This document shows positions 1 to 5,768 of a stretch of DNA of 7,022 bases, one piece after another (within the stretch, counting starts at the first letter, position 1; each line of letters opens with the position of its first letter). Location of the stretch: contig CAJGCS010000054.1 of assembly GCA_904501965.1 (NCBI GenBank), forward strand, positions 1-7,022. Direction: 5' to 3'. Origin of the DNA: an uncultured Bacilli bacterium (GTDB lineage: Bacteria > Bacillota_I > Bacilli_A > ML615J-28 > CAG-313). A program made the translations under genes and the position numbers. Under the pieces are notes generated by a model that was not told the origin of the DNA, searched no databases, and was given only the letters and a program-made list of their open reading frames with translations.

Positions 1-159
1 CCCAAATGCAACGATTGAAGATTTGTTTTTGCAAAATCTTTTTAAAGCATCTTTAAAGAATGTTGTGGGTTTTGTATCAAAAGCTTTATCATGAATTTTA
101 ACATTACTTTGTACTAATTCAAAATCAGCTTGAGTAAGAACTTTCTTTTCTTTAGCCAT
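1..159 (-). CDS. oppC: Oligopeptide ABC transporter permease OppC, N-terminal part (cut by window edge)
   Basis: The frame is open from an ATG at 159 to the left edge, giving 53 residues that begin MAKEKKVLTQADFE. The stretch is hydrophilic and lysine-rich, then has the FFKDALKRFCKNKSS pattern that in OppC proteins precedes the first membrane helix, which would start at about residue 47 (SSIVAFG). The start lies 2 bp past the oppB stop. A G-rich ribosome site (GGGGG, 170-174) sits inside the oppB 3' end with 10 nt spacing, so translation is probably coupled to oppB. OppC would pair with OppB to form the membrane channel of a peptide importer. The identification rests on operon position plus the N-terminal pattern, since the permease core and its EAA loop lie outside the window. 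DppC, the dipeptide version, cannot be excluded. Confidence 0.85.
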   Translation of the reverse strand, partial: MAKEKKVLTQADFELVQSNVKIHDKAFDTKPTTFFKDALKRFCKNKSSIVAFG

Positions 160-161
160 GA

Positions 162-1196
162 TTATCTAGCCCCCATTCTAATTCTTGGATCGATAAATCC
201 ATATGATAAGTCAAGTACAATACCTGCAGCTAAGCTTAAAGTATTGAAGATTGCCATATCAACGAATAATACGTTGTAGTCTTTTGCTTTGATAGCTGTA
301 ATGAATAAGCTACCAGTACCATTAATACCATATAAGTTTTCAAGAATCATTGAACCACCTAAGATACCAATGAATTCGGCTAAAATACTTGGTAAGATTG
401 GTACGAATGCATTTCTTAATGCATGTCTTAAAATTGATTGAGTCTTTGTTAAACCTTTAGTTCTTGCAAGTAATAAGTAATCACTTTCCATTACTTCACA
501 AAGCTCTGCTCTTACCGAACGACAGTAACCACAGATAGAACCGAAAGATAAACAGAATACTGGTATAAAGTAAGCTTTTATAAATGTCAATGTGGCCGCG
601 CCCGGATTCGGGAACTTACTAGGTACCCAGTTCAAATTATATGCAAATATTAAAATCATAATTGAAATTAATACGAAATTCGGTATTGATATAAATATCA
701 TAACCATTGTAGAGATAGTATGGTCTATTAGTGAGTTTTTCTTTAAAGCAGCCCAAATACCAAGCAAGATACCAATCGGAACTGATAATACAGTTGCGAT
801 AATATTAAGCTTCATTGTATTAGGAAGTCTTTCTTTAATGATTACGGTTACCTTTACGTTAGGTTCAATTTGTTCAGAAACACCCCATTCCCATTTAGTA
901 AGAATGTTTTTTAACCATTTAAAATATTGTTCTTCAACAGGAACTTGGTAATAATACACAGGTTTTTGGCCTTCTGTTTGTAAAACGTAAGGACCTAAAT
1001 TTTTTTGTTCTTCATTGAATCTGTAGAAATAACCAAGAGAAACTTGTTCTTCACAATAAGCAATTTGTTGCTTCATTTGCCCAATTGGGCGTTCAACTGG
1101 TAATGACTTAATTAATAAGAACGTAACTGTTATATTGATAAAAGCAACTAAAAAGACGAAACCAACTCTTTTAAGAACGTATTTAAACATATACAT
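162..1196 (-). CDS. oppB: Oligopeptide ABC transporter permease OppB
   Basis: This 344-residue integral membrane protein is one half of the channel of a peptide importer. Visible features are a first membrane helix at about residues 12-33, an external segment at about 34-125 ending in the GVSEQ...V..I..RLPNT pattern typical of OppB/DppB N-domains, then further helices at about 128-150, 158-188 and 206-227. The EAA loop that docks with the ATPase subunit spans about 238-268 (ARTKGLTKTQSILRHALRN, then PILPS), and a final helix ends at the conserved DPRIR near 336-340. Length is slightly above the usual 305-330, from a longer external loop. The start at 1196 has a strong AGGAGG site (1205-1210, 8 nt spacing); a second ATG two codons in is less well spaced. 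It is second in the operon oppA-oppB-oppC. Substrate choice (oligo- versus dipeptide) is inferred from the size of OppA and is not proven. Confidence 0.93.
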   Translation of the reverse strand: MYMFKYVLKRVGFVFLVAFINITVTFLLIKSLPVERPIGQMKQQIAYCEEQVSLGYFYRFNEEQKNLGPYVLQTEGQKPVYYYQVPVEEQYFKWLKNILTKWEWGVSEQIEPNVKVTVIIKERLPNTMKLNIIATVLSVPIGILLGIWAALKKNSLIDHTISTMVMIFISIPNFVLISIMILIFAYNLNWVPSKFPNPGAATLTFIKAYFIPVFCLSFGSICGYCRSVRAELCEVMESDYLLLARTKGLTKTQSILRHALRNAFVPILPSILAEFIGILGGSMILENLYGINGTGSLFITAIKAKDYNVLFVDMAIFNTLSLAAGIVLDLSYGFIDPRIRMGAR

Positions 1197-1234
1197 AAGT
1201 TTTGCCTCCTAAAATTTGTTTTGATTGCGTGAAA

Positions 1235-1280
1235 TAGGGGCAATCAGGCCCGAAATTTTTATCCCACCTAATTGCCCCTA
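1235..1280 (-). promoter_or_regulatory. Intergenic hairpin between oppA and oppB (mRNA stabiliser or leaky terminator)
   Basis: A perfect 10-bp inverted repeat (TAGGGGCAAT at 1235-1244, ATTGCCCCTA at 1271-1280) extends inward by three pairs after one mismatch (1246-1248 with 1267-1269). In the direction of transcription an A-rich run (ATAAAAAAAT) precedes the stem, but only TTTC follows it, so it is a poor terminator for this strand. It lies 38 bp past the oppA stop and 25 bp before the oppB ribosome site. Such hairpins are known between binding-protein and permease genes, where they protect the upstream mRNA or cut read-through, so more binding protein is made than permease. That role is inferred here. 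Confidence 0.75.
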
Positions 1281-1317
1281 ATTTTTTTATTGTAAGTTGT
1301 GTGAATTAAACTGTTGA

Positions 1318-4035
1318 TTATTCAGCAGCTTCGTATTCACCGTAAACTGAAATGTATTGACCAGATAATTGAGTAACGCCTAAGTCAGCTCCCCAGATAA
1401 CGTCGATACCCATTTCACCGATATATTCAGCAACTACTTCTGCAGGAACAGTTACAGTAACAACAATTTTACCTTCAACTTCTTCTACAGTTGCAGATTC
1501 TGTTAATTCAACTTCTTTATATTCGCCTTCATACCAGCAAAGAACAACTGCTTGAACTGTGAAATCTTTGATTTCTTCAGCATTTAAAGTAATTGTAACT
1601 TTTTCAGTATAAGAACCATCTTCGTTAGCAGTTTGAACATATTCTTCAGAAACAGCTGGAACAGATGCACCATCAACAACGATAGCAACAGAGTTAGCAG
1701 CTACCCATAAAGCGTCATAAGACCAACGAACACCATTGTAAACTAATACGTCTGCATCAGGATCTGCAGTATTAGTTCCCCAGTTTAATGTGAATGAACC
1801 AGAGATTGCAGGATCAGCTGATAATACACCCATGAAGTCAAGAGGATTTAAAGAGTTACCAGAAATTGAACCGAAACCTAAATCATATTGACCAAGCATT
1901 AGTTTATTATAATATACATCACTCCAGTTAGTACCTACCCAGAATTCACATTCTAATTTATATTGACCAGCAGAAACTGATTCATGGTTGAATGCTTCTT
2001 CGAAGTATTGTTTGATTTCGTTATGGTATTGTTCTTCATGTTGAGGATACATCCAAGCGATTTCTAATTTAATAACTGTAGGATTTTCTTTAGTACCAGC
2101 ACGGTATAAGTTTGCAGCTTCTAATTCAGCAAGAGCTAATCTGAAGTATTCACGAGCTAATTCTAAGCTATAACCGCAACCATCAGTATCTCTTAATAAA
2201 CCTTCAACAGCAGCTTTGTGAGCTTCAGTTGTGCTATATGAAATACCATTAACTGGGTCAGACATATAGTTAGAAGCTAAGTAGTCAACAGATGCGATAG
2301 AACCACGTTTATCAGCAAATTGAACTCTGTTGATTGATAAACTTAAAGCTTTAACGAAGTAAGAATTACTTAATGCAGGTTCAACTTCCCAGTATTTTTC
2401 TTCTGGAGTTTGAGTAACTGAACCATTAGTACCGAATAATTCTTCCCATGTAGCTTCGTCAGTAGCGTTAACATTTAATTTGAAGTTAGAGTCACCAGTA
2501 GTAGTTCTAGTACGAGGGTCATTCTTGTATTCTTCTAATTTAGTTTGAGGAATACCAGTTGAGTCAACATTACCAGCGATGAATTCTTTGAAGTTAGCTT
2601 CAGGATCGCTACTCATAGCTGGGAAGATGTTGATATGAACACCAGGGATAGCATATTTAGTTGCAGCATAAACGTAGTTAGGGTTTTTGCTGTAAACAAC
2701 TTGTTGGTTAGAGTCCCATTGTTCTAAAACGTAAGCACCTAATGATAATGAGTTATCAACAGGAGTTTCAGTTTTTTCAGCATTGTAACCTAAGTAGTTA
2801 GCAGGTGTAACTAATTCGATAAATTCTTGTGGAACTGGCATGTATAAGCTTGAAGAGATGTAGTACATTGCATAGAATGAATCAAGAGGTGTAGCAAATT
2901 GAACTTGGAAGTAAGTATTGCCTTCTTCTTCGTAAACTTTAATACCAACTAATTCTTCAAATTTAGCAACTAATTCTTCATAAGATGCACATTCAGCAGA
3001 TGCTTCGTAGAATGCTTTAGCACCAACGATTTGACCAGCACCAGATGTGTTAGCTAATTCACCACCACGGAAGTAACCGTTGTTTTTGTTTAATAATAAG
3101 ATGAATGCATTGATATAGTCTTCAGCTTTAACTTCACGGTTGTTGAATGCTTGACGTGAAGCGATAGCAGAATTTGTGCTATATTTTAATTCAGAACCAA
3201 CTCTAACTTGGAATCTCCAAGTAGTAGAAGCACCATTTGCACCACCAACTGCTTCTGGCATAGTTTTTGCAAGTTCAGGAACCCAGTCATAACCGTTCTT
3301 TTCAGCGTTCATGAATGTAGTAAAGTAACTAGCACCAATATAACCATAGAAGTCAGCAACTTCTGAACCTTGGTCATTTAAGTAGTTAGCTGTACCAGGG
3401 TCAGCAGCATTGTTAGAGTGTAAATATCTCTTCCATTTAGCGTTTTCTTCAGATGCTAAATCAGCTGTTAAATCACCTTCAGCTAAAATACCGAAACCAT
3501 AACCAACGATATATTTTTCAGTACCTAATTTAACACGTTCGTTATACATAGCATAACCACCGTTTTCAAATAAAGAAATACCAGTGATACCGTTTCTTAC
3601 AGCGTATGCTTCTAATAAACCTAAGATTTCAGTTTTTTCAGCATTGCTTAAGCCAATGAATGATTGGATGCCTTGAGCATAAGGAATAACGTTAGCCATA
3701 GCAGCTTTAGCGTTTGCTAATGCTTCTTCAACAGCTTTAATTGATTCAGCAGAATCGATTGCAGCAATACCAGCTTCATAAGCAGCTTGAACGCCAGCTT
3801 GTAATTCAGCGTAAGCACTTAAATCACCGATTGCTTTTTTATGATCTTCTAATGCTACTTTTGAATAAGCTTGATAGTCTTCAACAGCAACATATTCTCT
3901 TAAGTCTTCAGGTTGTTCTGGTTGTTCAGGTTGTTCAGGTTGTTCTGGAGTTTGTCCACCACCACAAGCAACAAGAGCAAGAACAAGAACGAAACTTAAG
4001 AAAACAACAGATAATTTTTTAAGTAAATTTTTCAT
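1318..4035 (-). CDS. oppA: Large lipoprotein peptide-binding protein (OppA-like, SBP family 5)
   Basis: The protein has 905 residues, against about 540 for a standard OppA. It starts with a lipoprotein signal peptide: lysines at 2-7, a hydrophobic core and lipobox LVAC with Cys24 as lipid anchor, followed by a PEQ-repeat linker (about 28-44). Residues of about 50-118 are Ala/Glu-rich and predicted helical, resembling FIVAR-like surface modules. The family 5 solute-binding fold appears to run from about 175 to 780, with patterns such as WVPELAKTMPEAV, the REVKAEDYINAFILLLN segment and, near the end, YDLGFGSISGNSLNPLDF. A beta-rich tail of about 123 residues (783-905) follows. It would capture peptides outside the membrane and deliver them to OppBC. 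The start is fixed by AGGAGG at 4043-4048 (7 nt spacing). It is first in its operon behind a consensus promoter. The exact substrate and domain edges are inferred. Confidence 0.9.
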   Translation of the reverse strand: MKNLLKKLSVVFLSFVLVLALVACGGGQTPEQPEQPEQPEQPEDLREYVAVEDYQAYSKVALEDHKKAIGDLSAYAELQAGVQAAYEAGIAAIDSAESIKAVEEALANAKAAMANVIPYAQGIQSFIGLSNAEKTEILGLLEAYAVRNGITGISLFENGGYAMYNERVKLGTEKYIVGYGFGILAEGDLTADLASEENAKWKRYLHSNNAADPGTANYLNDQGSEVADFYGYIGASYFTTFMNAEKNGYDWVPELAKTMPEAVGGANGASTTWRFQVRVGSELKYSTNSAIASRQAFNNREVKAEDYINAFILLLNKNNGYFRGGELANTSGAGQIVGAKAFYEASAECASYEELVAKFEELVGIKVYEEEGNTYFQVQFATPLDSFYAMYYISSSLYMPVPQEFIELVTPANYLGYNAEKTETPVDNSLSLGAYVLEQWDSNQQVVYSKNPNYVYAATKYAIPGVHINIFPAMSSDPEANFKEFIAGNVDSTGIPQTKLEEYKNDPRTRTTTGDSNFKLNVNATDEATWEELFGTNGSVTQTPEEKYWEVEPALSNSYFVKALSLSINRVQFADKRGSIASVDYLASNYMSDPVNGISYSTTEAHKAAVEGLLRDTDGCGYSLELAREYFRLALAELEAANLYRAGTKENPTVIKLEIAWMYPQHEEQYHNEIKQYFEEAFNHESVSAGQYKLECEFWVGTNWSDVYYNKLMLGQYDLGFGSISGNSLNPLDFMGVLSADPAISGSFTLNWGTNTADPDADVLVYNGVRWSYDALWVAANSVAIVVDGASVPAVSEEYVQTANEDGSYTEKVTITLNAEEIKDFTVQAVVLCWYEGEYKEVELTESATVEEVEGKIVVTVTVPAEVVAEYIGEMGIDVIWGADLGVTQLSGQYISVYGEYEAAE
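3908..3943 (-). repeat. Four 9-bp tandem repeats coding for the PEQ linker of OppA
   Basis: Four consecutive copies of a 9-bp unit (plus strand TCAGGTTGT, one copy TCTGGTTGT), with a degraded fifth after 3943, encode the EQP triplets just after the lipid-anchored cysteine. The protein segment is a stiff, acidic, proline-rich spacer that would hold the binding domain away from the membrane. Units of nine bases keep the frame when copies are gained or lost. Confidence 0.9.
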
Positions 4036-4066
4036 GTAATTTCCTCCTATAATTTTAAAAACAATG

Positions 4067-4084
4067 AAACATTTGAAAATGTTT
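4067..4084. promoter_or_regulatory. Palindrome at the oppA transcription start (possible operator)
   Basis: AAACATTT-GA-AAATGTTT is a perfect 8-bp inverted repeat with a 2-bp centre. It begins where the oppA transcript is predicted to start (about 4085) and lies fully in the untranslated leader, upstream of the ribosome site. The placement suits a repressor operator. It could also act as a small 5' stem in the mRNA, although an RNA loop would have to open to at least 4 nt. No regulator gene for it is visible here. Confidence 0.5.
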
Positions 4085-4091
4085 ATACTTA

Positions 4092-4120
4092 ATTATACTC
4101 TTTTTGCAAAAGGCTGTCAA
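4092..4120 (-). promoter_or_regulatory. Consensus vegetative (sigma-A type) promoter of the opp operon
   Basis: On the minus strand TTGACA (4115-4120) and TATAAT (4092-4097) are separated by 17 bp, a perfect consensus match at both boxes. The DNA just upstream is A-rich (around 4121-4140), like an UP element. The predicted start is near 4085, giving a leader of about 50 nt with AGGAGG 7 nt before the oppA ATG. A promoter this strong fits high production of a binding protein. The spacer contains the palindrome TTTTGCAAAA (4102-4111). Confidence 0.92.
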
Positions 4121-4142
4121 TTATTTTTTATCATTTTGCTTA

Positions 4143-4156
4143 AGAAAACGCTTACT
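4143..4156. promoter_or_regulatory. cre-like site upstream of the opp promoter
   Basis: AGAAAACGCTTACT resembles the CcpA catabolite-response element (TGNAANCGNNNNCA, near-palindromic around CG): the central CG and the inner G..AA / TT..C positions match, while the two outermost bases do not. It is centred about 65 bp before the predicted oppA start, upstream of the -35 box, a position from which CcpA more often activates than represses. This is a motif match only; no ccpA gene is in view. Confidence 0.35.
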
Positions 4157-4197
4157 TTTCATTTTTTTGAAATTTTTTATTTTTAAAAATTGCAAAT

Positions 4198-4235
4198 AAA
4201 AAGCCAAAATCAGTAAGTAAAACTTACGATTTTGG
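4198..4235 (-). terminator. Intrinsic terminator after dapF
   Basis: The stem pairs 4204-4211 with 4228-4235 (8 bp, CCAAAATC/GATTTTGG) and, after a single bulged base, 4213-4217 with 4223-4227 (5 bp) around a 5-nt loop. On the minus strand it is followed at once by CTTTTTATTT. It lies 85 bp past the dapF stop and upstream of the opp promoter, so it separates the two transcription units. The AT-rich stretch 4236-4319 holds nothing else I can recognise. Confidence 0.88.
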
Positions 4236-4319
4236 TAATTTACGTTTTTATTTTCTGCTTTTTTGTATTATTATTTTTTTTAAATATTTTGAATTATTTA
4301 TATATAATATTTATTTTTA

Positions 4320-5135
4320 CTAATTGATTTTTTCCTCGTATGATTTTATAAATTCACAAGGCCCCTCCATCCATATAGATGATTGGTCATATGAAATTTT
4401 AAGACTTCCTTTTTCAAAAATAACTTTTACATTATCTGAACATAGATTAAATCTTCTTGCTACCGCAAAACTTGCACAAGCTCCTGTTCCACATGCAAGT
4501 GTATAGCCTACGCCCCTTTCATATGTTTTAACATGGAGTTCATGTTCGTTTTTTACAACTACAAAATCAACATTTGTTCTGTCTTCAAATATAGGTAAAT
4601 GACACATAAAGCTTCCAAGTTCTTCTGTTAGTTCTTCTAAAGAATCTACAAAAATTACTGTATGATGAGTCCCCATAAAAAGACTTGTTAATTTGTAATC
4701 TTTATTGTTAAATTTAATAATCTCATTAATAAATTCATTTTTATCTGTTTTAATTTTCAATATATCATTAGAATAGCTTTCATTTCCCATACGTACTTTA
4801 ACCAAGAAGGGATCTGTGCTTATAATCTTTGTTTTATAAATACCAGCTTTTGTATAAACTTCGTTTTCTAAATTATTAATAATTTTATTATCATAACAGT
4901 ATTTTATAAAACATCTTAACCCATTTCCGCACATTGTGCCAACGCTTCCATCCTGATTATAGAAAATCATTGTTAAAGGGTTTGTTTTTACGCTAATAAA
5001 TCCATCAGTTTTTCCAATTGCTGGGGAGTTACATAAATTAATAGCTATCTTTGAATATTCTTTATTATTTATATCTTTGTCTTGGCATATAATAAAATCA
5101 TTGCCAAGTCCTTCATACTTTGAATACTTGAACAT
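4320..5135 (-). CDS. dapF: Diaminopimelate epimerase
   Basis: This enzyme interconverts LL- and meso-diaminopimelate, the last step before peptidoglycan cross-link synthesis or decarboxylation to lysine, in the cytoplasm and without a cofactor. The 271 residues match the usual 270-280. Both catalytic cysteines are present: Cys69 in MCGNGLRCF and Cys215 in ACGTGACAS. Substrate-binding positions are also seen: Asn12 (GLGNDF), Asn60 (YNQDGS), Asn188 (RTNVDF) and Glu206-Arg207 (YERGVGYT). The usual GNPH motif reads GTHH (155-158), replacing one substrate-contacting Asn with Thr. The gene starts 4 bp after the Nudix stop, with AAAGGAAA as ribosome site inside the end of that gene, so the two are co-transcribed and probably coupled. 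It ends with TAG. No other lysine or DAP gene is in the window. Confidence 0.96.
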   Translation of the reverse strand: MFKYSKYEGLGNDFIICQDKDINNKEYSKIAINLCNSPAIGKTDGFISVKTNPLTMIFYNQDGSVGTMCGNGLRCFIKYCYDNKIINNLENEVYTKAGIYKTKIISTDPFLVKVRMGNESYSNDILKIKTDKNEFINEIIKFNNKDYKLTSLFMGTHHTVIFVDSLEELTEELGSFMCHLPIFEDRTNVDFVVVKNEHELHVKTYERGVGYTLACGTGACASFAVARRFNLCSDNVKVIFEKGSLKISYDQSSIWMEGPCEFIKSYEEKIN

Positions 5136-5139
5136 TTTA

Positions 5140-5598
5140 TTATTTCCTTTTTTGAAAAATACAAGTTCTTTTATTTAGGACATTTCTTTTAATATAGTTT
5201 AAGGCATTTCGTAAAATATTTTTATTTTGACGATGTGTAAGTAATCTTTTAGCCACATAGTAATTACACCATATAGCCACTTCAACTTCTTCTTCTTGTG
5301 GAATAATTTCTTCACTTGTTGGTTTTGCAAGAAAGTATATTACATCTTTTAAGACACCTTTTACTGGCGAATATGTAGATATCATTCTAAAACTTGTGTC
5401 AATTATTACGTCTAAATTTGTTTCTTCTTTAACTTCGCGTGTTGCAGTTTCTACTTCGGTTTCATCATTTTCAACGTGTCCTTTAGGAAATCCGAAATGA
5501 CCAGTTTTTTGTTTTATTAATAAAAATGAGATTCTTTCGTTTTCATCTACTTTATATATTACCGCTCCACACGATTTTTCTTTTTTCATCTCTTCCAT
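5140..5598 (-). CDS. Nudix hydrolase, Ap4A hydrolase-like
   Basis: A 152-residue protein with a Nudix box at residues 40-62: G, five residues, E46, seven residues, then REVKEETNL (54-62), which supplies the metal-binding glutamates. The consensus glycine near the box end is Asn61. SCGAVIY at the N-terminus, FPKGHVE before the box and EEVEVAIW after it are typical of bis(5'-nucleosyl)-tetraphosphatases, which split Ap4A into ATP and AMP; other nucleoside-diphosphate-linked substrates are possible, so no symbol is given. The start is the ATG at 5598, with GGGGG at 5605-5609 (6 nt spacing); another ATG at 5589 is less likely. The frame stays open upstream to 5679, but that extension lies inside the SRP RNA and does not resemble the family. 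It sits between the SRP RNA and dapF, probably expressed by read-through from the SRP promoter. Confidence 0.9.
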   Translation of the reverse strand: MEEMKKEKSCGAVIYKVDENERISFLLIKQKTGHFGFPKGHVENDETEVETATREVKEETNLDVIIDTSFRMISTYSPVKGVLKDVIYFLAKPTSEEIIPQEEEVEVAIWCNYYVAKRLLTHRQNKNILRNALNYIKRNVLNKRTCIFQKRK

Positions 5599-5610
5599 AC
5601 TATTCCCCCA

Positions 5611-5635
5611 ATAAAACAAAGATTCCAGCTTAGAT
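5611..5635 (-). terminator. Possible leaky terminator formed by the SRP RNA 3' arm
   Basis: The 16-nt 3' arm of the SRP closing stem (5620-5635) is followed directly by TTTGTTTTAT (5611-5620 on the minus strand). A long stem plus U-rich tail could end the SRP transcript, with the Nudix-dapF pair reached by partial read-through. The tail is broken by a G, so processing by RNases is an alternative way of making the 3' end. Confidence 0.45.
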
Positions 5636-5733
5636 CCCCCCACCCACAAGTGACAGAAGCTTAAGGCTGCTCCGATCAAGGCCTGACCTGGTTCACTCTG
5701 GAACCTTGGATGAAGGTATCTAAACTGGAATCT
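5620..5733 (-). ncRNA. ffs: Signal recognition particle RNA, small bacterial type (4.5S-like)
   Basis: This is the RNA scaffold of the particle that, with Ffh and FtsY, targets nascent membrane and secreted proteins. The conserved domain IV reads CAGGTCAGG, ten bases, then AGCAGCC (about 5666-5691), followed by TTAAG, as in bacterial SRP RNAs. The ends pair almost perfectly: 5718-5733 with 5620-5635 gives 16 pairs, one of them G-U, and the helix continues with CCUUC against the G-run next to it. Length is about 114 nt, so the Alu-type domain of the Bacillus RNA is absent. The predicted start of its promoter falls exactly on the first base of the closing stem. The tadA-SRP RNA order matches Bacillus, although dnaX does not follow here. 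The apical loop is not the usual GGAA/GNRA. The exact 3' end is uncertain by a few bases. Confidence 0.93.
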
Positions 5734-5739
5734 ACATAT

Positions 5740-5768
5740 ATTATACTTTTTTCTTTTCGTTTTGTCAA
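5740..5768 (-). promoter_or_regulatory. ffs: Consensus promoter of the SRP RNA
   Basis: TTGACA (5763-5768) and TATAAT (5740-5745) are spaced by 17 bp and both match consensus perfectly. The expected start, 7 bp past the -10 box, is A at 5733, the first base of the SRP closing helix. The -35 box contains the TGA stop codon of tadA (5765-5767). It probably also drives the Nudix gene and dapF, because no other promoter is evident between the RNA and those genes. Confidence 0.93.

Noticed and set aside
592..951. Plus-strand open frame of 119 codons
   Set aside because: It lies fully opposite oppB, has no ribosome site, and the oppB frame has clear family motifs.
1281..1317. Separate promoter for oppBC (a TACAAT-like box after oppA)
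   Set aside because: No -35 box lies at a suitable distance, so oppBC are better explained by read-through from the oppA promoter.
3908..3949. Short tandem repeats as a possible CRISPR
   Set aside because: The units are 9 bp, directly adjacent and in frame inside oppA, with no spacers.
3741..4022. Plus-strand open frame of 93 codons rich in Gln and Leu
   Set aside because: It is the antisense of the oppA signal peptide, PEQ repeats and helical module; the composition is a by-product of that coding strand.
4324..4506. Plus-strand open frame of 60 codons
   Set aside because: It is opposite the conserved C-terminal part of dapF, with no promoter or ribosome site.
5620..5733. 16-bp terminal inverted repeats around a 114-bp segment, as in a small transposable element
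   Set aside because: The interior carries the SRP domain IV signature, the promoter start coincides with the stem, and there are no flanking duplications, so it is the SRP RNA closing helix.
5765..5767. TGA as a tryptophan codon (mycoplasma code)
   Set aside because: Reading through tadA would add a lysine-rich tail absent in the family; tryptophan is TGG in the genes I checked (for example in oppA and oppB).
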